Shown here in pieces: positions 48,004 through 60,403 of a stretch of 64,000 nt of DNA. The notes below the pieces were generated by a model. That model had not been told where the DNA came from, ran no database searches, and saw nothing but the letters and a program-made list of their open reading frames with translations. The translations under genes were made by a program, and so were the position numbers. Positions within the stretch are counted from its first letter, which is position 1; every line of letters starts with the position of its first letter. This stretch comes from Isoetes taiwanensis (taxonomy: Eukaryota > Streptophyta > Lycopodiopsida > Isoetales > Isoetaceae): assembly GCA_021234155.1 (NCBI GenBank), contig JAJEKV010000057.1:3689821-3753820 (forward strand), written 5' to 3'.

Positions 48004-48224
48004 TCCTTTTCAGAGGGGCCGAAACTGTAAGGGCCGAAACGGCTATAAGCTGGATTTTGAAAATTACGGCAACATGCACCATTGGACTTTGAATCAACTT
48101 TTCAAAGAGCCAAAAAACACCTGAATCCGAGGTCGGTAGCTCAAGCTATGAACAAAAATGTCAAGCACCCTCCGGCAGAAACCCTAGGGCGCTCCATCCC
48201 AAACTTCTCCATCATGCCCTTCCC

Positions 48225-48310
48225 AGCGCCTTCCGCCCTCCCAGTGCACAGCGCCCTCCTCACTCTCTCTCTAGCGCCCTCACTCTCTCTCTAGTGCCCT
48301 CACTGCCCTT
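48225..48310. repeat. CTCTCT-rich tandem tract
   Basis: AGCGCCCTCACTCTCTCTCT is repeated about three times with small changes. Confidence 0.6.
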
Positions 48311-48382
48311 GCATGGATCCCCTTTGATTTGCCCCTTTCTGGCTTTCTCTCTCTAGGGTTTACAATCTCTCTCTAGCCCCAA

Positions 48383-48580
48383 AACCTCCAAACCCCCAAA
48401 AGGTGCTCTGACCGCGATTTTGAGTCCCCAAATTGGATTTTGAGCACACGTTTTACAGCCAGAGACCCCTCAAAATTTGGAACCCCCAAAACCCCCAAAA
48501 GGTGCTCTGACCGCAATTTTGAGTCCCCAAATTGGATTCTGTGCACACTTTTTGCAGCCAGAGACCCCTCAAACTTTGGA
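48383..48580. repeat. 98-bp tandem duplication upstream of the LINE
   Basis: Two adjacent units share GGTGCTCTGACCGC, TTTTGAGTCCCCAAATTGG and GCCAGAGACCCCTCAAA. They lie about 380 bp upstream of the start of the minus-strand LINE ORF1, so they could be 5'-UTR monomers of that LINE. Confidence 0.75.
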
Positions 48581-48599
48581 AGTCAGCGCACACAATAAT

Positions 48600-49755
48600 G
48601 TTGAGCTAGGCTCCAACATTTGCCTGACATTGCCATAGCCAAACCAACTGCCTCTTGGCCTTGCCTAGCCTGGCCACAACCCTGACATAGCCTGCCTAGC
48701 CCTGCCAGACCTGACACGCCCCTGCCATAGCCTAAACCTTGCTTGATGTGCCGCACCCCATCCATGGCCACGAAGATGGGCCACTGAAAACCAAACCAAA
48801 GGGCCACGCAAAACGGTCCCGGACGACCATCATGGATAGGGGAGAGTCATCCTCCATGAAGAAGGAGGCTCGGGCTAAGGCTAGCCCGGCCGAAAGGGAT
48901 TGATTGCTCAGACCACACAGGAACTCCTGCCTCGGCAGAGAATTGGAGCCACGTCAAAGCGGCGGGCGGAGGCTAACAAGCGCTGCATTGAGGCTACTTG
49001 CGTCTGCCCGGCCGGCATGGCGTGGAGATGGAGTCCCGGCACCCCATGTGCTCGAAAGGCAACCGGTGGTCGAAAGAACCGCATCACAGCTCGAGACCCG
49101 CTGACAAAGACGTAGAAGATGGCCTTGGCCCGCACACCGAACGGCAACAAAGGCGAGCGGGAGCTCGGGCGACATGCGGCCCGCCCTGGACTCCGTGTTC
49201 ATCACTCGGACATCATGACCGCAGGGAGGGAGCCGGCAATGCACGAGGCGATGGTCACCGGGTCTCCGGCCGGTCGGAGGTTGAGGAAGCCACCACCATG
49301 GCACGGGGGCGCAGCCGCTCTTGCGAGCGGCCGGACCGCGGCCGGGTTCTTGAGCAGTACGATCGAGCAAGCCCGCTCGACGCCCGTGTGCTTGGGCTCA
49401 AGCACACCCTCGCTACTCGGAGCACGGAGCTCCGGGGTTCGCGGCGCAGCCATCCATAGAACAGGGCGGGGGTCTCCCCACCGAGGTTCATAGTCACCGC
49501 TGCGGCCCGGTGTAGGCGGGGAGATGGCCAAGCGGCGGGCAGGGCCCTCGCAAGTATGCTCCCGACTTCCGCCCGTGGGGCCGAGGGCGCTGCTGCGGTC
49601 GCACCCCGCAACCCCCGGTATGCATGGCACACGTGACCCGGGGACCCGGACCACGCGACCGCTGCCTCGCGACTCAACCACCCCACGCCATCCCGGCCAC
49701 CACCACCACCACCCGGCCAAAGCCCCGGCCCTCGCCCACCTTTGACCCAGAGGTG
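48600..49755. other. GC-rich block of unknown origin
   Basis: Base composition jumps to GC-rich and falls back at about 49755, just before the Pumilio pseudogene. Long open frames exist on both strands, but GC-rich DNA gives these by chance and none shows a domain. The RTE-like LINE end at 51.8-52.9 kb is similarly GC-rich, so this may be the 5' part of such an element. Confidence 0.4.
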
Positions 49756-49847
49756 CGAAAACTCCAAGAGCGCTAGACGTTCTTGGAGCGAATGCACATT
49801 ACTAGGTGTAGTTTTATTGATATGACTTTCCTTTTGTTTTATGGTAG

Positions 49848-50965
49848 TTCTTTGAGCATGGAAATTCTCAACAACGAAGGGAGCTTGCAACCCAGGTTGG
49901 TTGGCCGCATGCTTGTTTTGAGCTTACAAATGTATGGTTGCCGTGTAATCTGAGAAGGTAATGTGTCACGTAATGTATATTTCAGAGTTGGTTAATAATC
50001 TCATTATTTACAACAACTGCGTAATCGTCTGTTTTTATAAGAACTAGATTAGCCTATCGGTTGCTTTGCTAGAGCTTATTTATCGAGATCTTATCCACTT
50101 TGTAGGCATTAGAAGTAGTTGATGTCGATCGGCAAAAACGCCAATTGGTTTGAGCTTGATGGACATGTTATGAGATGTGTAAGAGACCGTAATGGGAACC
50201 ATGTCATTCGAAAATGCATTGAATGTGTGCCTCGGGCGAGGATTCGGTTTTATAATATCTGCGTTCTCTATGGCCAAGTTGTTAGCCTTTCCACCCATCC
50301 ATATGGCTGCCGAAAGTGATCGGTATGTGACAATTTAGTCTATTTCTTTCTATCCAAGGACACAGTCTCATATTTTCTGGTTCGAGAGAGTCCCGGAGCA
50401 TTGTACGATGAACAAAAGCGATGCAGGATAATGGAGGAGATTTTGCAAGCTAAATGTTCTCTTGCTCAAGACCAATATGGAAATTATGTTATCCGTGTTG
50501 GAGTAGTTTTATCCTTTGTTGCATTATTGGTAATGTGTTCGGGTCTTCTGTTTCTTGCTCATTGCCAATATTTTACGGCATGTGTTAGAACATGGCAAAC
50601 CTTATGAAAGAAGTGAAATACTTACCAAGCTTGTTTGGACAAATTGTACAAATGAGCCAAAGATAAGTTTGCATCAAATGTTGTAGAGAAATGCCTTGAG
50701 TTTGGAGGGCATACTGAGCGGCAAATCCTTATAAACGAAATGCTAGGCCACACGGAGGAGAATATGCCTTTACAGGTACAACTGTACTTTATCTTACCTC
50801 ATTGCAGTTAACAGTGTGGCATAATGCTAATTCTTTTCATGCAGGCAATGATGAAGGATCAGTTTGCAAACTATGTGGTGCAGAAGGTTTTGGAGACTTG
50901 TGATGACCAACAGCGTGAGATTCTGTTGGGTCGAATAAAAGTCCATCTTTTGATCAGCCAACCAT
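49848..50965 (+). pseudogene. Pumilio (PUF) RNA-binding pseudogene with introns kept
   Basis: Five exon-like pieces match the Pumilio homology domain in order: FFEHGNSQQRRELA (49848-49957); [15 protein letters not shown] then [17 protein letters not shown] and [12 protein letters not shown] (50106-50330); EEILQAKCSLAQDQYGNYVI (about 50400-50490); HVLEHGKPYERSEILTKL, then [15 protein letters not shown] (about 50577-50775); and [15 protein letters not shown], then [16 protein letters not shown] (50845-50960). GT-AG borders remain between the pieces, so it is a DNA duplicate, not a retrocopy. Frameshifts and stops disrupt several repeats, and both the first repeats and the final exon are missing. 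Working PUF proteins bind 3' UTRs through eight repeats. Confidence 0.88.
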
Positions 50966-50999
50966 TGCAGCAATAGAAGCCATGGTCAACCAGGTACTC

Positions 51000-51570
51000 A
51001 TACTATAAATTGGATATGTTAGAGTCTTTTTACTTTAGAAAGAAAGACTTCTGACTAAGATCTTTAAATGTTTCAGAATGATCATTTTGCAGCCAGATAA
51101 AAAGCTTGGATTTTCAGGATGTACGTAGGCGAATATATGTGTTTCCTTGGGATAAGACCATGTCTTATATATTTGCTAAAAGTAATAACTGTCATGTCAG
51201 CCTGGAACTATAACACTATAGCAGATTGTGTGGAAGGCAGTTGCTCTATCATTTACTCTGATTATGAGTATGGTTTCAATATGATGTTCAAAATATAGCA
51301 TGGCATTTAGCTAATAAAACTTGTTGACATCACATCTTGGATTATAAGGCTGAATGTACCATTATAAAATTAGTGCTGATAGTGGAAGTGTTCCACAAAT
51401 GAGATTATAACATGTCAAGACTTCAAACCAGTCTTAATAGATTCTCTTCAGATATACATTCATGAAGAGGCTTAAGTATTCATGGGTATGAATATTACTC
51501 AAGAAATATTGTCTCCAACACCCGTTTTAATAGCAAGAAAAAAAAAATCTCAAATGGGCAATTTATTAAA
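51000..51570. other. Pumilio downstream flank, no gene
   Basis: AT-rich DNA with no recognised coding potential. The missing last Pumilio exon is not found here. Confidence 0.4.
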
Positions 51571-51574
51571 GAAA

Positions 51575-51735
51575 TGACGAAGTAAATGACGAAAACTGTG
51601 ACGTTTTTGTTGACGAAAAACCTGACGAAAAAACTAACAAAAATCCTGACGATTTTTCTGACACAAAAAGTGACGCAGCTGCTGACGAACCTCCTGACGA
51701 TTTTTATGACGCATCCCTGACGATTTCGTCGACGA
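51575..51735. repeat. 12-bp minisatellite with invariant TGACG
   Basis: TGACR-type cores start at 51575, 51587, 51599, 51611, 51623, 51635, 51647, 51659, 51671, 51683, 51695 and 51707, exactly 12 bp apart, then at 51718 and 51729 at 11 bp. The seven bases between cores vary. One core is TAACA and one TGACA. Confidence 0.9.
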
Positions 51736-53060
51736 TTTTTGGTGGTTCTCATCCTCTTCACGCCACCCCACGCCTCCTGCACTCACATATCGGGGACAGC
51801 CTGTGGAGGTCACGCCCACCTACAAGTACCTAGGGGTGGAGTTCCCCTCCTCTGCTCTGTTGGGAGCGCCCATCCGCTTAAGGGTGACAAGAAGCTGGAA
51901 AGCTTTATGCCATGCGAGCAGCGGCCCACCGGCGAGCTCTATGATTGGGGCCATCGGTCACATCTGTTTGGCTACCGGGTCGAAAGCCTGTCCCTTTGTA
52001 TGGGGTCGAGGCTTGGGGCCCGATCGTCTCTTTGGCGACACAGAATGACTTGGAGGCAGTCGCGAAGTCATTTTTGGCACGCACTTGGGGTGAAACCTTC
52101 ATCCCCCCATCGGTTCTGCTGCAGGAAACTGGATTCTTGCCGCCGGGCAGCCCCTTTGATAGACACATCGTCTATTTTCGAAAAGTGGTTAATATGGGTG
52201 ATGCTCGGCTCCGGGCAGGGCTTACGCTATGGCAATGGGCCCGCCCAGCAGGCTTCGGTGCTGTTGGAGGGGTAAGAGAGATCGGTGGTTCGCCCGGATG
52301 AGCGTCGCGAGGAACAGTCGTCGCGGGTGGACCGCGGCCCGATCGTGGCGACCCTACGGGGAGTACACGGGCGCTTGCTTCCTTGCCAAGCTCACGGGAT
52401 CCCGGCTCTAGAGCCAGTCAAAGCGGCCCATTACAAGGAGCACATCAACCCAGCGTTGGTCCAGGGGCCCGCGGCTCTACTGCGTTCCCGGTACCCCCAA
52501 AAAGCGGACTCATTGCCTCGATTTGCCGCGGTGCCCACCATCTCGCATCGAGGCGGACAAGTGGATTGGGGAGCCCGCCCGGGGCGGGCTCTGTCGGTCT
52601 TTGTCAAACGAGTGCCATTGAGGATGAGTCTCACACTTTCGAGTTGCCCGGCATTCATCCGTCCGGGCCGAATCGTTCCCTTAAATGCGGTAGGACTTGC
52701 CCCATACATTTGCTTGATGAACAACACACCGATGCGTGCTTTCACGGGGTCGTTACATTCGGGATGTCTTGGATCTGCGAGCCCACCTTTCCCCGCTTTG
52801 GCTGCCCGCGATCGGGCACTACTGCACTGGTACATGAGTGTATATATCCGTCAGGTTATATTTGTGTGTTTTGCATTTCAGATATTGGAGCGGTTTGTCG
52901 GCCAGTGATTCTTTGCCCGCGGTTTTCCCTCGAAAACCCTTGGTGGGGTTTTTAATCCGGTAGTAATTAAACTTCTTTGCGCTTTTGTATTGGGTCCCAT
53001 AGACCGATTGGTCTCCGTGGACGATAAAAATACCTTCCTTCCTTCCTTCCTCCCTTCCCA
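51736..53060 (+). mobile_element. RTE-like LINE 3' part with CTTCC tail
   Basis: Across three frames the plus strand reads VTPTYKYLGVEF, VPLYGVEAWGPIVS, AKSFLARTWGETF and PPSVLLQETGFLPPGS, then the C-terminal TSAIEDESHTFELPG. This is the RT thumb to C-terminus of an RTE-like LINE. It ends TTGGTCTCCGTGGACGATAA, AAATAC and about five CTTCC units. Frameshifts and stops make it inactive, and it is 5'-truncated immediately after the minisatellite. Confidence 0.82.
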
Positions 53061-55245
53061 TCCTCTCTCTACTCCCTCCATGGCCTTCATGATTTTTTCA
53101 GTCACTATTCTCAACCTCTAGACATAACAAGCAGAAATGGAAAAGAAACACTGTACCTGCAGCCAATCAAGCAAACATTAGCAATATTTTGGTAATGATG
53201 CAAGGGCCAAAAGGTACATTATATGTTTCTTGGCTCATCGCCTTTCACTTTTTTGTACCTTTTATGCCCTTGATCAAGAATAGAAAATTAATAAATTCTG
53301 CAGTAACTTCCTAAGACCATCAGGGTAAATTTTAAGGGCCTAGATATTTTTAAGGGCATATAAATGTTGGCTAAACCTATGAAAAATAAGGCTTCATGCT
53401 CTTTTTTTGGGCAAAATTTGGTAAAATAAGGACCTTCGATTATCTTTCCACTTGGCTAAATGCAAAGTTGAAATGCTTTGGAAATTCTTTTGTTGGCGAA
53501 TTTCCCTTTATTCGTAGCTAAAGTGCACCTACTTAACTAGATTTATCAATTTCACTAGTTAACTACTTGTCTCTAATTACACCTTCATGACGGCTATTCT
53601 AGTTCAATAATCATGAGAAGATGGCAATGGGCTAGGCCACGTTTCTAAAAATTTATTGTGTTGTGTGCTTCAATTTTTATAGAGGTATTTTCAATATTGC
53701 ATTTGAAACATATGCTAGCACTTTACCAATTGCCCTAATTCAAATGTATCTTATTTGTTAGAAGTTTGGACTTATTTGTTACCAAATTGTCTTTAGATTT
53801 GTGTAAATATCAATTTTCCAAAACTTTCCATAACATCCCTAGTAGTTTTATAAAGTCTAAGCAAATTTAGACAATAACATAATGAAGAAAAGAGTCTATG
53901 CAATCTCAATACTTATGATCACCACTCGGCACACACAACATAAAAAACTTGCTTGTAGGTCACCACTCGACACAAAAATTTGATCAATTATGTACAATAA
54001 ACACTATTTAGCCGCACTAGTCAAACATTGTTCTTTGACCCTTCATATAATCTAAATTGGATATACGAGTTGTTCAAGAACAAAAAAAAGAGGAAAAAAA
54101 GAAAAACATGAGTAATTCACCAACTGAATTGTCAACAATGCACAATAACAACTCAATTTAAATCCCTAAAATTAGATCTTGGCATTTAGAATAGCATGGC
54201 CTTATCCATCGTAATTAAAATAACCTTGGCAATCGAAAAACATATGGTGGAATCTTATCCCTAAATTCGAGTTTATCTTTGAGTTTTGTGTTCAGTAGGA
54301 AACGTCACGAATGGATTTTTTATTCAGTAGGAAACTTCACGAAGTTATGCATCAAATTTTTCCGTCTGTACATCTCCAAACAAGTCGGATTTGATCATAT
54401 ATGCAGTTTAGAGTCACCACAATGCATCAATCCAATCATTTCTATTGTTCATGCCTTCTGCCGACTCCTAGATCTGTGTCTATAAAAGCACCTATTCTAT
54501 GTCACTGTTCAATATGTTCAATGACCGTAAATATCTTCATATCGTTATATTTATATGTATTTTCAATATCTCAGACCATGCACTTCATCAACGACGACTT
54601 TCATCAACGGTTTTCTTCCATTCAGGGAAAAATCCGTTTATAGGTTATGGTGCTTTTGTACATGCAATTCTTCTAACTTTAACAAGATCTGCGATCTGTT
54701 TATAGACAAGTCACAGTTAGGTTCATAAACAAATGATTTTAACAAAATATAGTGATAAGAAACCAGATATGTCTGTAGCATATATTCTGGAAGCAAACTA
54801 CAGTAGAGAATTTTGTAAAAGTATTACAACTGTTCAGAATAACTACTTGCTACAGATATTTCAAACCATGTATAATAAGTTGCATACTCGTCCAATGCTT
54901 GCACAAACATATATGTAGCATAGCATAGCTGCAGATAGCACAACATAAGCAGATATTCAAAGTGCCATATGAGTGCTACTACATATGTTGATGCTGCATA
55001 ATGCTACTTCCACAATAATGGAAATCCAATTGTTCATACTGCAAATCTTATAAAAATAGATCTGTCTCCATCAACAGCACAGTCCAACACTTACATCACA
55101 GTTTCCTGCAACTCAATCTACATGACAACAACACATATATTCCTGTGCAGGAAGTTTTTTTGATAAATATATCAGACCAGAGGATTGAAAAAACTGGAAA
55201 GAAAACACGCATTAAATATCCAATTATAATGCTTCAAGAAAAAAT
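53061..55245. other. AT-rich intergenic, nothing recognised
   Basis: No domain, repeat unit or element end was identified. Confidence 0.4.
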
Positions 55246-55249
55246 ACCT

Positions 55250-58200
55250 TCAATCAATGAATTGACCAAGCGCCCATAAATTGTCATCATGACAAGCACT
55301 ATTATCCATCGCATCAGTCGTTGTTGCTGTCTTCAAGCCTTCACCTTCTACATGGGTCTTTGAAACTCCGCCACGCTTACATTCATCCTTCCACAACTCA
55401 AATGCTCGCTCATAAGGAAAAGTATCAATATCAAAATCGTAGCTATATATTCTCAAAGCGGCATCCAAGCTACCATCCAATCTATTTCTTAACTTGTTTT
55501 TTAGAAATGTCAGCGTGCTAAAACATCTCTCATCCTCCACGCTTCCCAGTATCATGCATAAACATAATTCTGCTAGTCTAAAATATTCTGAAAGAGAGAT
55601 CCGTAAAACACTGTTAGAACCTAGCTTCTGCCAAAGACGACTAACTGCTCCAAATTCTAGCGGATCTTCTAGTTTTTGAAATTGCTTGTACATTGTTTCA
55701 CCAAAGAACTTTGACTGCATTTTCAGTTCATCCCAATCCAAAATACCATCAATTCTTTCGTTGTTGCTGCTGCCAAGATTCTTACCACAACAAAAGTACT
55801 TCTTGATAACTGCAAATTTCTCAACAAATCTTTTTGATACAATAGAATCGCCATGTACATTGTTCCAAAATTGGGGAAAAACTATTCCAGTTGCCTCTAG
55901 AACATTGTTTGGCGGAAATCTCGACCTCAACTCATTGACCAATTTACTCGCAACCTAAATACAACTAAAATTAGAAACAAAGTCTTACAAACAATAACTA
56001 CTAAGTTAAAATATGGAGCCTTACTTATTTCAGCCATGTGAAGCTTGACTTTGTCCACAAATATTTGCACATCAAAATTTTTGAAGTCACATTTCCAATA
56101 ATGGCCACCTCTTCCACTACTCTTTCTAACACACCTCCGAATATATTTATCTTTCACATAGATGCAAAGGATACCACTAGGATAATGTTGCAGGAAGCTT
56201 TTTTGTGTTCCAAATGCTACCAATTTATTCCATAGAAGAAATGTATCTTTGTGACGCTCAAAGCAAGACTGACCTGTCAATGCATCATCAAGATACAATT
56301 TTTTTTTTTTTTTTTTTTTTGAAGGAACGGTAGATTTTGTATTCATTCATATGATATAAAGTTACAACACATACATGATTCCATAAGAATCATATTGGAA
56401 GAATTCCAGCACATAAAAAACCCTGAATATCTAGGGGGAACCCAGAAGATCCAGGGAAAAATAAGAAACTACTAACATAAAGTAGAATAAATGGACAAGT
56501 TAAGTACTAGCAATGGAGTCATTCAACATCTTGTTCGGCTTCAACATACTATAGTGGTAAACCATCCTTCTTCTGCTAAAACCAATTACTATAGGAACCT
56601 CTCCATGGTTTCCAACAACTGATCCATTTGTTAGCCCAATCAGAAGCGACTTCTGTTACCCTTAATGGCCACATATAGATTAAGCCCAAGAAAGATTTTC
56701 AGCATCCTTTGCAAACTGGAGGAGTAAAACATGAACCAAAATCTGGAGGAAACAGAAAAAAGGACATGTAGACAAATAATTACCCAACTCTTATGCCTGA
56801 AGACGAACATTCCCATTATAAAGGCAGTGCAATCTCCTAGCTCGCCATAAATCTGAATCCAATGAATACCAACTAGACCATAGCCCAGCCCTAAGAATAT
56901 GATTCGAAAAATGGTGCATTGTTGGAGATGCCTCTAGATCATCATGTTCACTTACAAGTAAGAATTCAGTAGCTATCCATCCACAAACCCTCCATCAGAA
57001 AATGAAACCCAAGGTCTCCCGCCACTTGAATTTCAAGACTTCGGATCTAGTAAACTGATCACAGCTGCTAGGATACATAAAAATCTCCACATATACATAG
57101 AATATATGGATGGAAGCAACAATAAAATTAGAATAGGCTGCCACACTATTCTTAAAGCTGCCACAGGCTTTTAAAGTTCTGATTCTTTATAATGAAATGA
57201 CCTCCTGATCATCCCAGATTCCTTAAATTGATGGAAAAATTAAAAAGACTTCAAACAATCATCTTGAAGCTGGTTAGACTTAGAGGCTGCAATGCAAACA
57301 AAGTAAGGATAGCCTCAAAATCTGTCATCATTACTAAAAGCTCGCTCGCCTTTTGAGAGGTGTTAGCATCTTCATCAAAACTTAATTCTTCTACTGAACC
57401 AACCAATGAAACATACTCTTCACAAAGATGTTTCGCGGGCTTATTAAGCGATATCCAACGTGTAGTAACATCCTTTAGAAGTTTTCTACCATCAGTCAAT
57501 CCCTGTGAAAATGCCCGAAATGCTGCACATCTTTGGGAACTCTTTGAAAAGAACTTATAAGAAGTGCGAACAATCGTCTCTACTTCAGCAACATATGGAG
57601 AATCAGAAATTATTTTATAAGCTAGATTCGTTCTATGACTCATACAATGTATAACATTCGAATAAGGTGCAAATTTACTTTGCAACCTTGCACCCAATCC
57701 AGTTCTGTTACCTTGCATTACAGCAGCACCATCAGCGCCGAAACAAACCAATTTTCTTGCACATTCCATGTGACATAAACCAGCAACAGTTGACAAGTTA
57801 TGAGCATTAACATCAAACAACGTCTCTGCATTAGCACTCAGGGCAAGCTTATAAGTACCTACAAAAGATGACTTCCGTTCAAAGTTTACCACCGTATATA
57901 AATGCATTGCTATTTGGAGCTCTACCTTTAAGGCTTCGTTCATAACATTGGCAAATCCCCATCCAGCAGAATCACTCCAATGATACACAGGACATAAGGG
58001 GATTTTTTGGGCAAGTAAGAAGCAACGCATCTTTGGATAGTCCTTCATAGGCTTACCATTCTTTAGCAAATGAAAAATCGATCTCATCTGAATAACTTAC
58101 CTTCAAAGTTCAATTTATCTTGCCTGGAGAATGATATATGTAATGATGTAACTTTTTTTTTCCTTTTTCTCTTCAAATAACAAATGCTTTCTATACTCTT

Positions 58201-58654
58201 CTAAGAACGGTCTATGTTTATTATCAACAAAATCAATGACCTCTTGCTGTTCACCATTCTCATTCTGACTCATAGACCTTTCCTTGCCATGATGCTTCAT
58301 TATGCTATCATATTTGCATTGAGAACGAACATCCCTTGAACGTGCCCAAGTGCAAACCTTGCATCTCACCCATTCTTCTCCTGCTATAACTGGCTGCTCA
58401 ATATAAGGAAACTCTGTAAGCCATTCTTCTCTAAAAGTACGGCTAATAACATACGTATTCTTCCTTTTCTTTCGTAAAGTAGAAGACGAAACAAATGGTG
58501 CATTGTCATTAACATTAGTTGGAGTCTTCTCCACACAAGTATTTTTATCAACAGTTGTAGGTGTTGCAATGCTGCAATTGGGAGCTACATCCTTAGACTG
58601 ACTGGAATAAAAAAAGATGGTCATTTGTCTAGACATTTGAAGCTGTTGGAGCAT
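55250..58654 (-). pseudogene. hAT-type (DUF4371) transposase, split by a LINE
   Basis: Minus-strand order: a TTF-type zinc finger (58654-58115; TFREEWLTEFPYIE, VRCKVCTWAR, IMKHHGKE), a DUF4371/RNase H-like core (58087-57251; CFGADGAAVMQGNRTGLGAR, IHCMSHRTNLAYKI, LLKDVTTRWISL), a LINE insertion, then the C-terminal part (56297-55250) with the hAT dimerisation helix region (LCMILGSVEDERCFSTLTFL, KNKLRNRLDGSLDAALRIY). There is a frameshift between finger and core and another near 55.93 kb. I did not find terminal inverted repeats. It would have catalysed cut-and-paste transposition. Confidence 0.85.
56298..57250 (-). mobile_element. 5'-truncated LINE inserted in the hAT gene
   Basis: A run of 24 T begins at about 56299, the A tail of a minus-strand LINE. 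Non-hAT sequence follows to about 57250, where the hAT frame resumes. The ~930 bp hold only a decayed ORF2 end and 3' UTR. The target-site duplication is not clear. Confidence 0.75.
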
Positions 58655-58659
58655 AATAG

Positions 58660-59635
58660 CACATATCAGAAAAAAGGAAAAGTATCAGCATAAATGAAGA
58701 ATGACAACGCAATTTTATAATACATCTCACTTACAAGTTGTGTATATATGCTTGCTATTGACAAAGATATAGAGAGATGACCTGCAAAATTATCAGTAGC
58801 AAGATGTAAGGATTTGTAAATCGAGGAAGAAGCCTGTTATTGCTTATGACGTTTAACATTTTAGTGCATTTTATTGAGGTAGAAGAATGAAAAATACCAT
58901 AAAAGAATTACAATTTCGAAATGAATTGGAAGCTGATCATCACGTTACAGAGTTGAAGAAAAAAGTCGTGAACAAATTGATAAAGAAAGAAATGAAATTA
59001 GGATGGAAGAATTGGAGACAATACCTGTTATTGCTTATGCATCGAATCCAATGCAAGCATAGGAGACTCCATAGACAATGAAAAAAAAAATAAGTCGGAA
59101 CTAATGGTGATTCGTAAATCACAGGAGCTCAAGAATTGAGTCGGCATGGCTCCTTGCTGAAGTTAGGGAGAGCTAAGTTGACTTCTGGGGAAGGCGACTC
59201 GGCAGCCCAACAAGCAGTTAACTCTGGCTAATAACCCTAAAACCCAGAAATTCCCCCCTTTCGAATGGCAAATTTTTTTATCTTTTGGAAAAATGGACTA
59301 TATTAACTTTCGCCAAAGATTTTGTGCTAACCCCTAAAAAATCGCCTTTTGGCGAATATTCATCACTCTTTTATATCCTGGGTGCTATGGACGCCAAGCA
59401 TAGTTAGAAACACCACAAAAGTTTCTGTTAGCAGAGCGAACTCCAGTGGTTCACAGCTTAAGGTTGGAGTGTTTGATGAGCGCAAAAAGAAAAAACAAAA
59501 TTTTTGCATTCTAACCATCTCCTTGAATTTTCACCTCCGTCAATCAATAATTATGTCCATCTAATGGTTTAAAATTGTTCCACATGAAGGCTGCTTCTAG
59601 TTGACTTCAACGTAGGCACTCTAAAATTAATTTAA
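58660..59635. other. hAT upstream flank, nothing recognised
   Basis: Probably the 5' end of the hAT element plus intergenic DNA. I could not define terminal inverted repeats or a target-site duplication. Confidence 0.35.
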
Positions 59636-59639
59636 AGTG

Positions 59640-60317
59640 TCAAACTAATGGAGACATTTCATTGGGTAAGGATTTGGTTCAACATTGCTACAAAGCCCTA
59701 ACATCTGCCCCCCCCCTTGCCCCCCTCTGCACATTGGGCGCTGACGGTGCAAGAAGAACAACTCCAACGCATGTGGAGGTGCATCTGGATACTGTGCTTC
59801 TTTGGCAAATTGCTCATCGGTCAATCCGAGTAAACATGAAGGTCTACTCGTTTAAGCCACGTGTAAGTCCACTTTGCCCTGTATGCAAGGTGTCGCCTGA
59901 TACTATTGAGCACTATTTTGGCTTGTGTGAAAATGTGCACACCACATGGGCATGGATTCAAGCTCACTTTTAGTCGCACCTCACCAGTCAATAGATTCTC
60001 CTTGGTTCACTTCTTGGACGATGGCCAAGGCTAAAGAAAGTAGCATTCTATATCACACGAGTGCTGACCTGCTGGGTTATTTGGAAAAGTCGGTATCATT
60101 TAGTATATAAGAATGTCTCCCGTGCCCCGGACGAAGTGATTCGGGAAATTAAAGATAGAATGTATGATTAATATTTGGTTTCCACGTTATCTGATGATGA
60201 CAAGGATGAGATTTTGGGGTCTTATCTCCGTCCCATCTGAATCTTGCTTTGTAACTTCTTTGAGTATTTAATATAAGTTATAAGTAAGTCCTTCCAAAAA
60301 AAAAAAAAAAAAAAACT
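59640..60317 (+). mobile_element. LINE 3' end with zf-RVT and A tail
   Basis: The plus strand reads VLLWQIAHRSIRVNMKVYSF, then LCPVCKVSPDTIEHYFGLC and TTWAWIQ, the zf-RVT region at the end of plant L1 ORF2. A UTR and about 20 A at 60298-60317 follow. It is 5'-truncated near 59640. Confidence 0.82.
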
Positions 60318-60403
60318 ATTTGTGCAAACGTGCGAAAAAAAAAATTAAAATTAACTAAGGATACATTCGCACCTGTGATTAAGTTAAGTTAAATTATGGT
60401 GTA

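Noticed and set aside
48900-49890. Several 120-210 codon frames on both strands
   Set aside because: GC-rich block with Ala/Arg/Pro-rich translations on all strands and no motif, so none can be singled out as a gene.
51495-51782. Minus-strand frame rich in Val/Phe/Arg
   Set aside because: It is the translation of the 12-bp minisatellite, which explains the four-residue periodicity.
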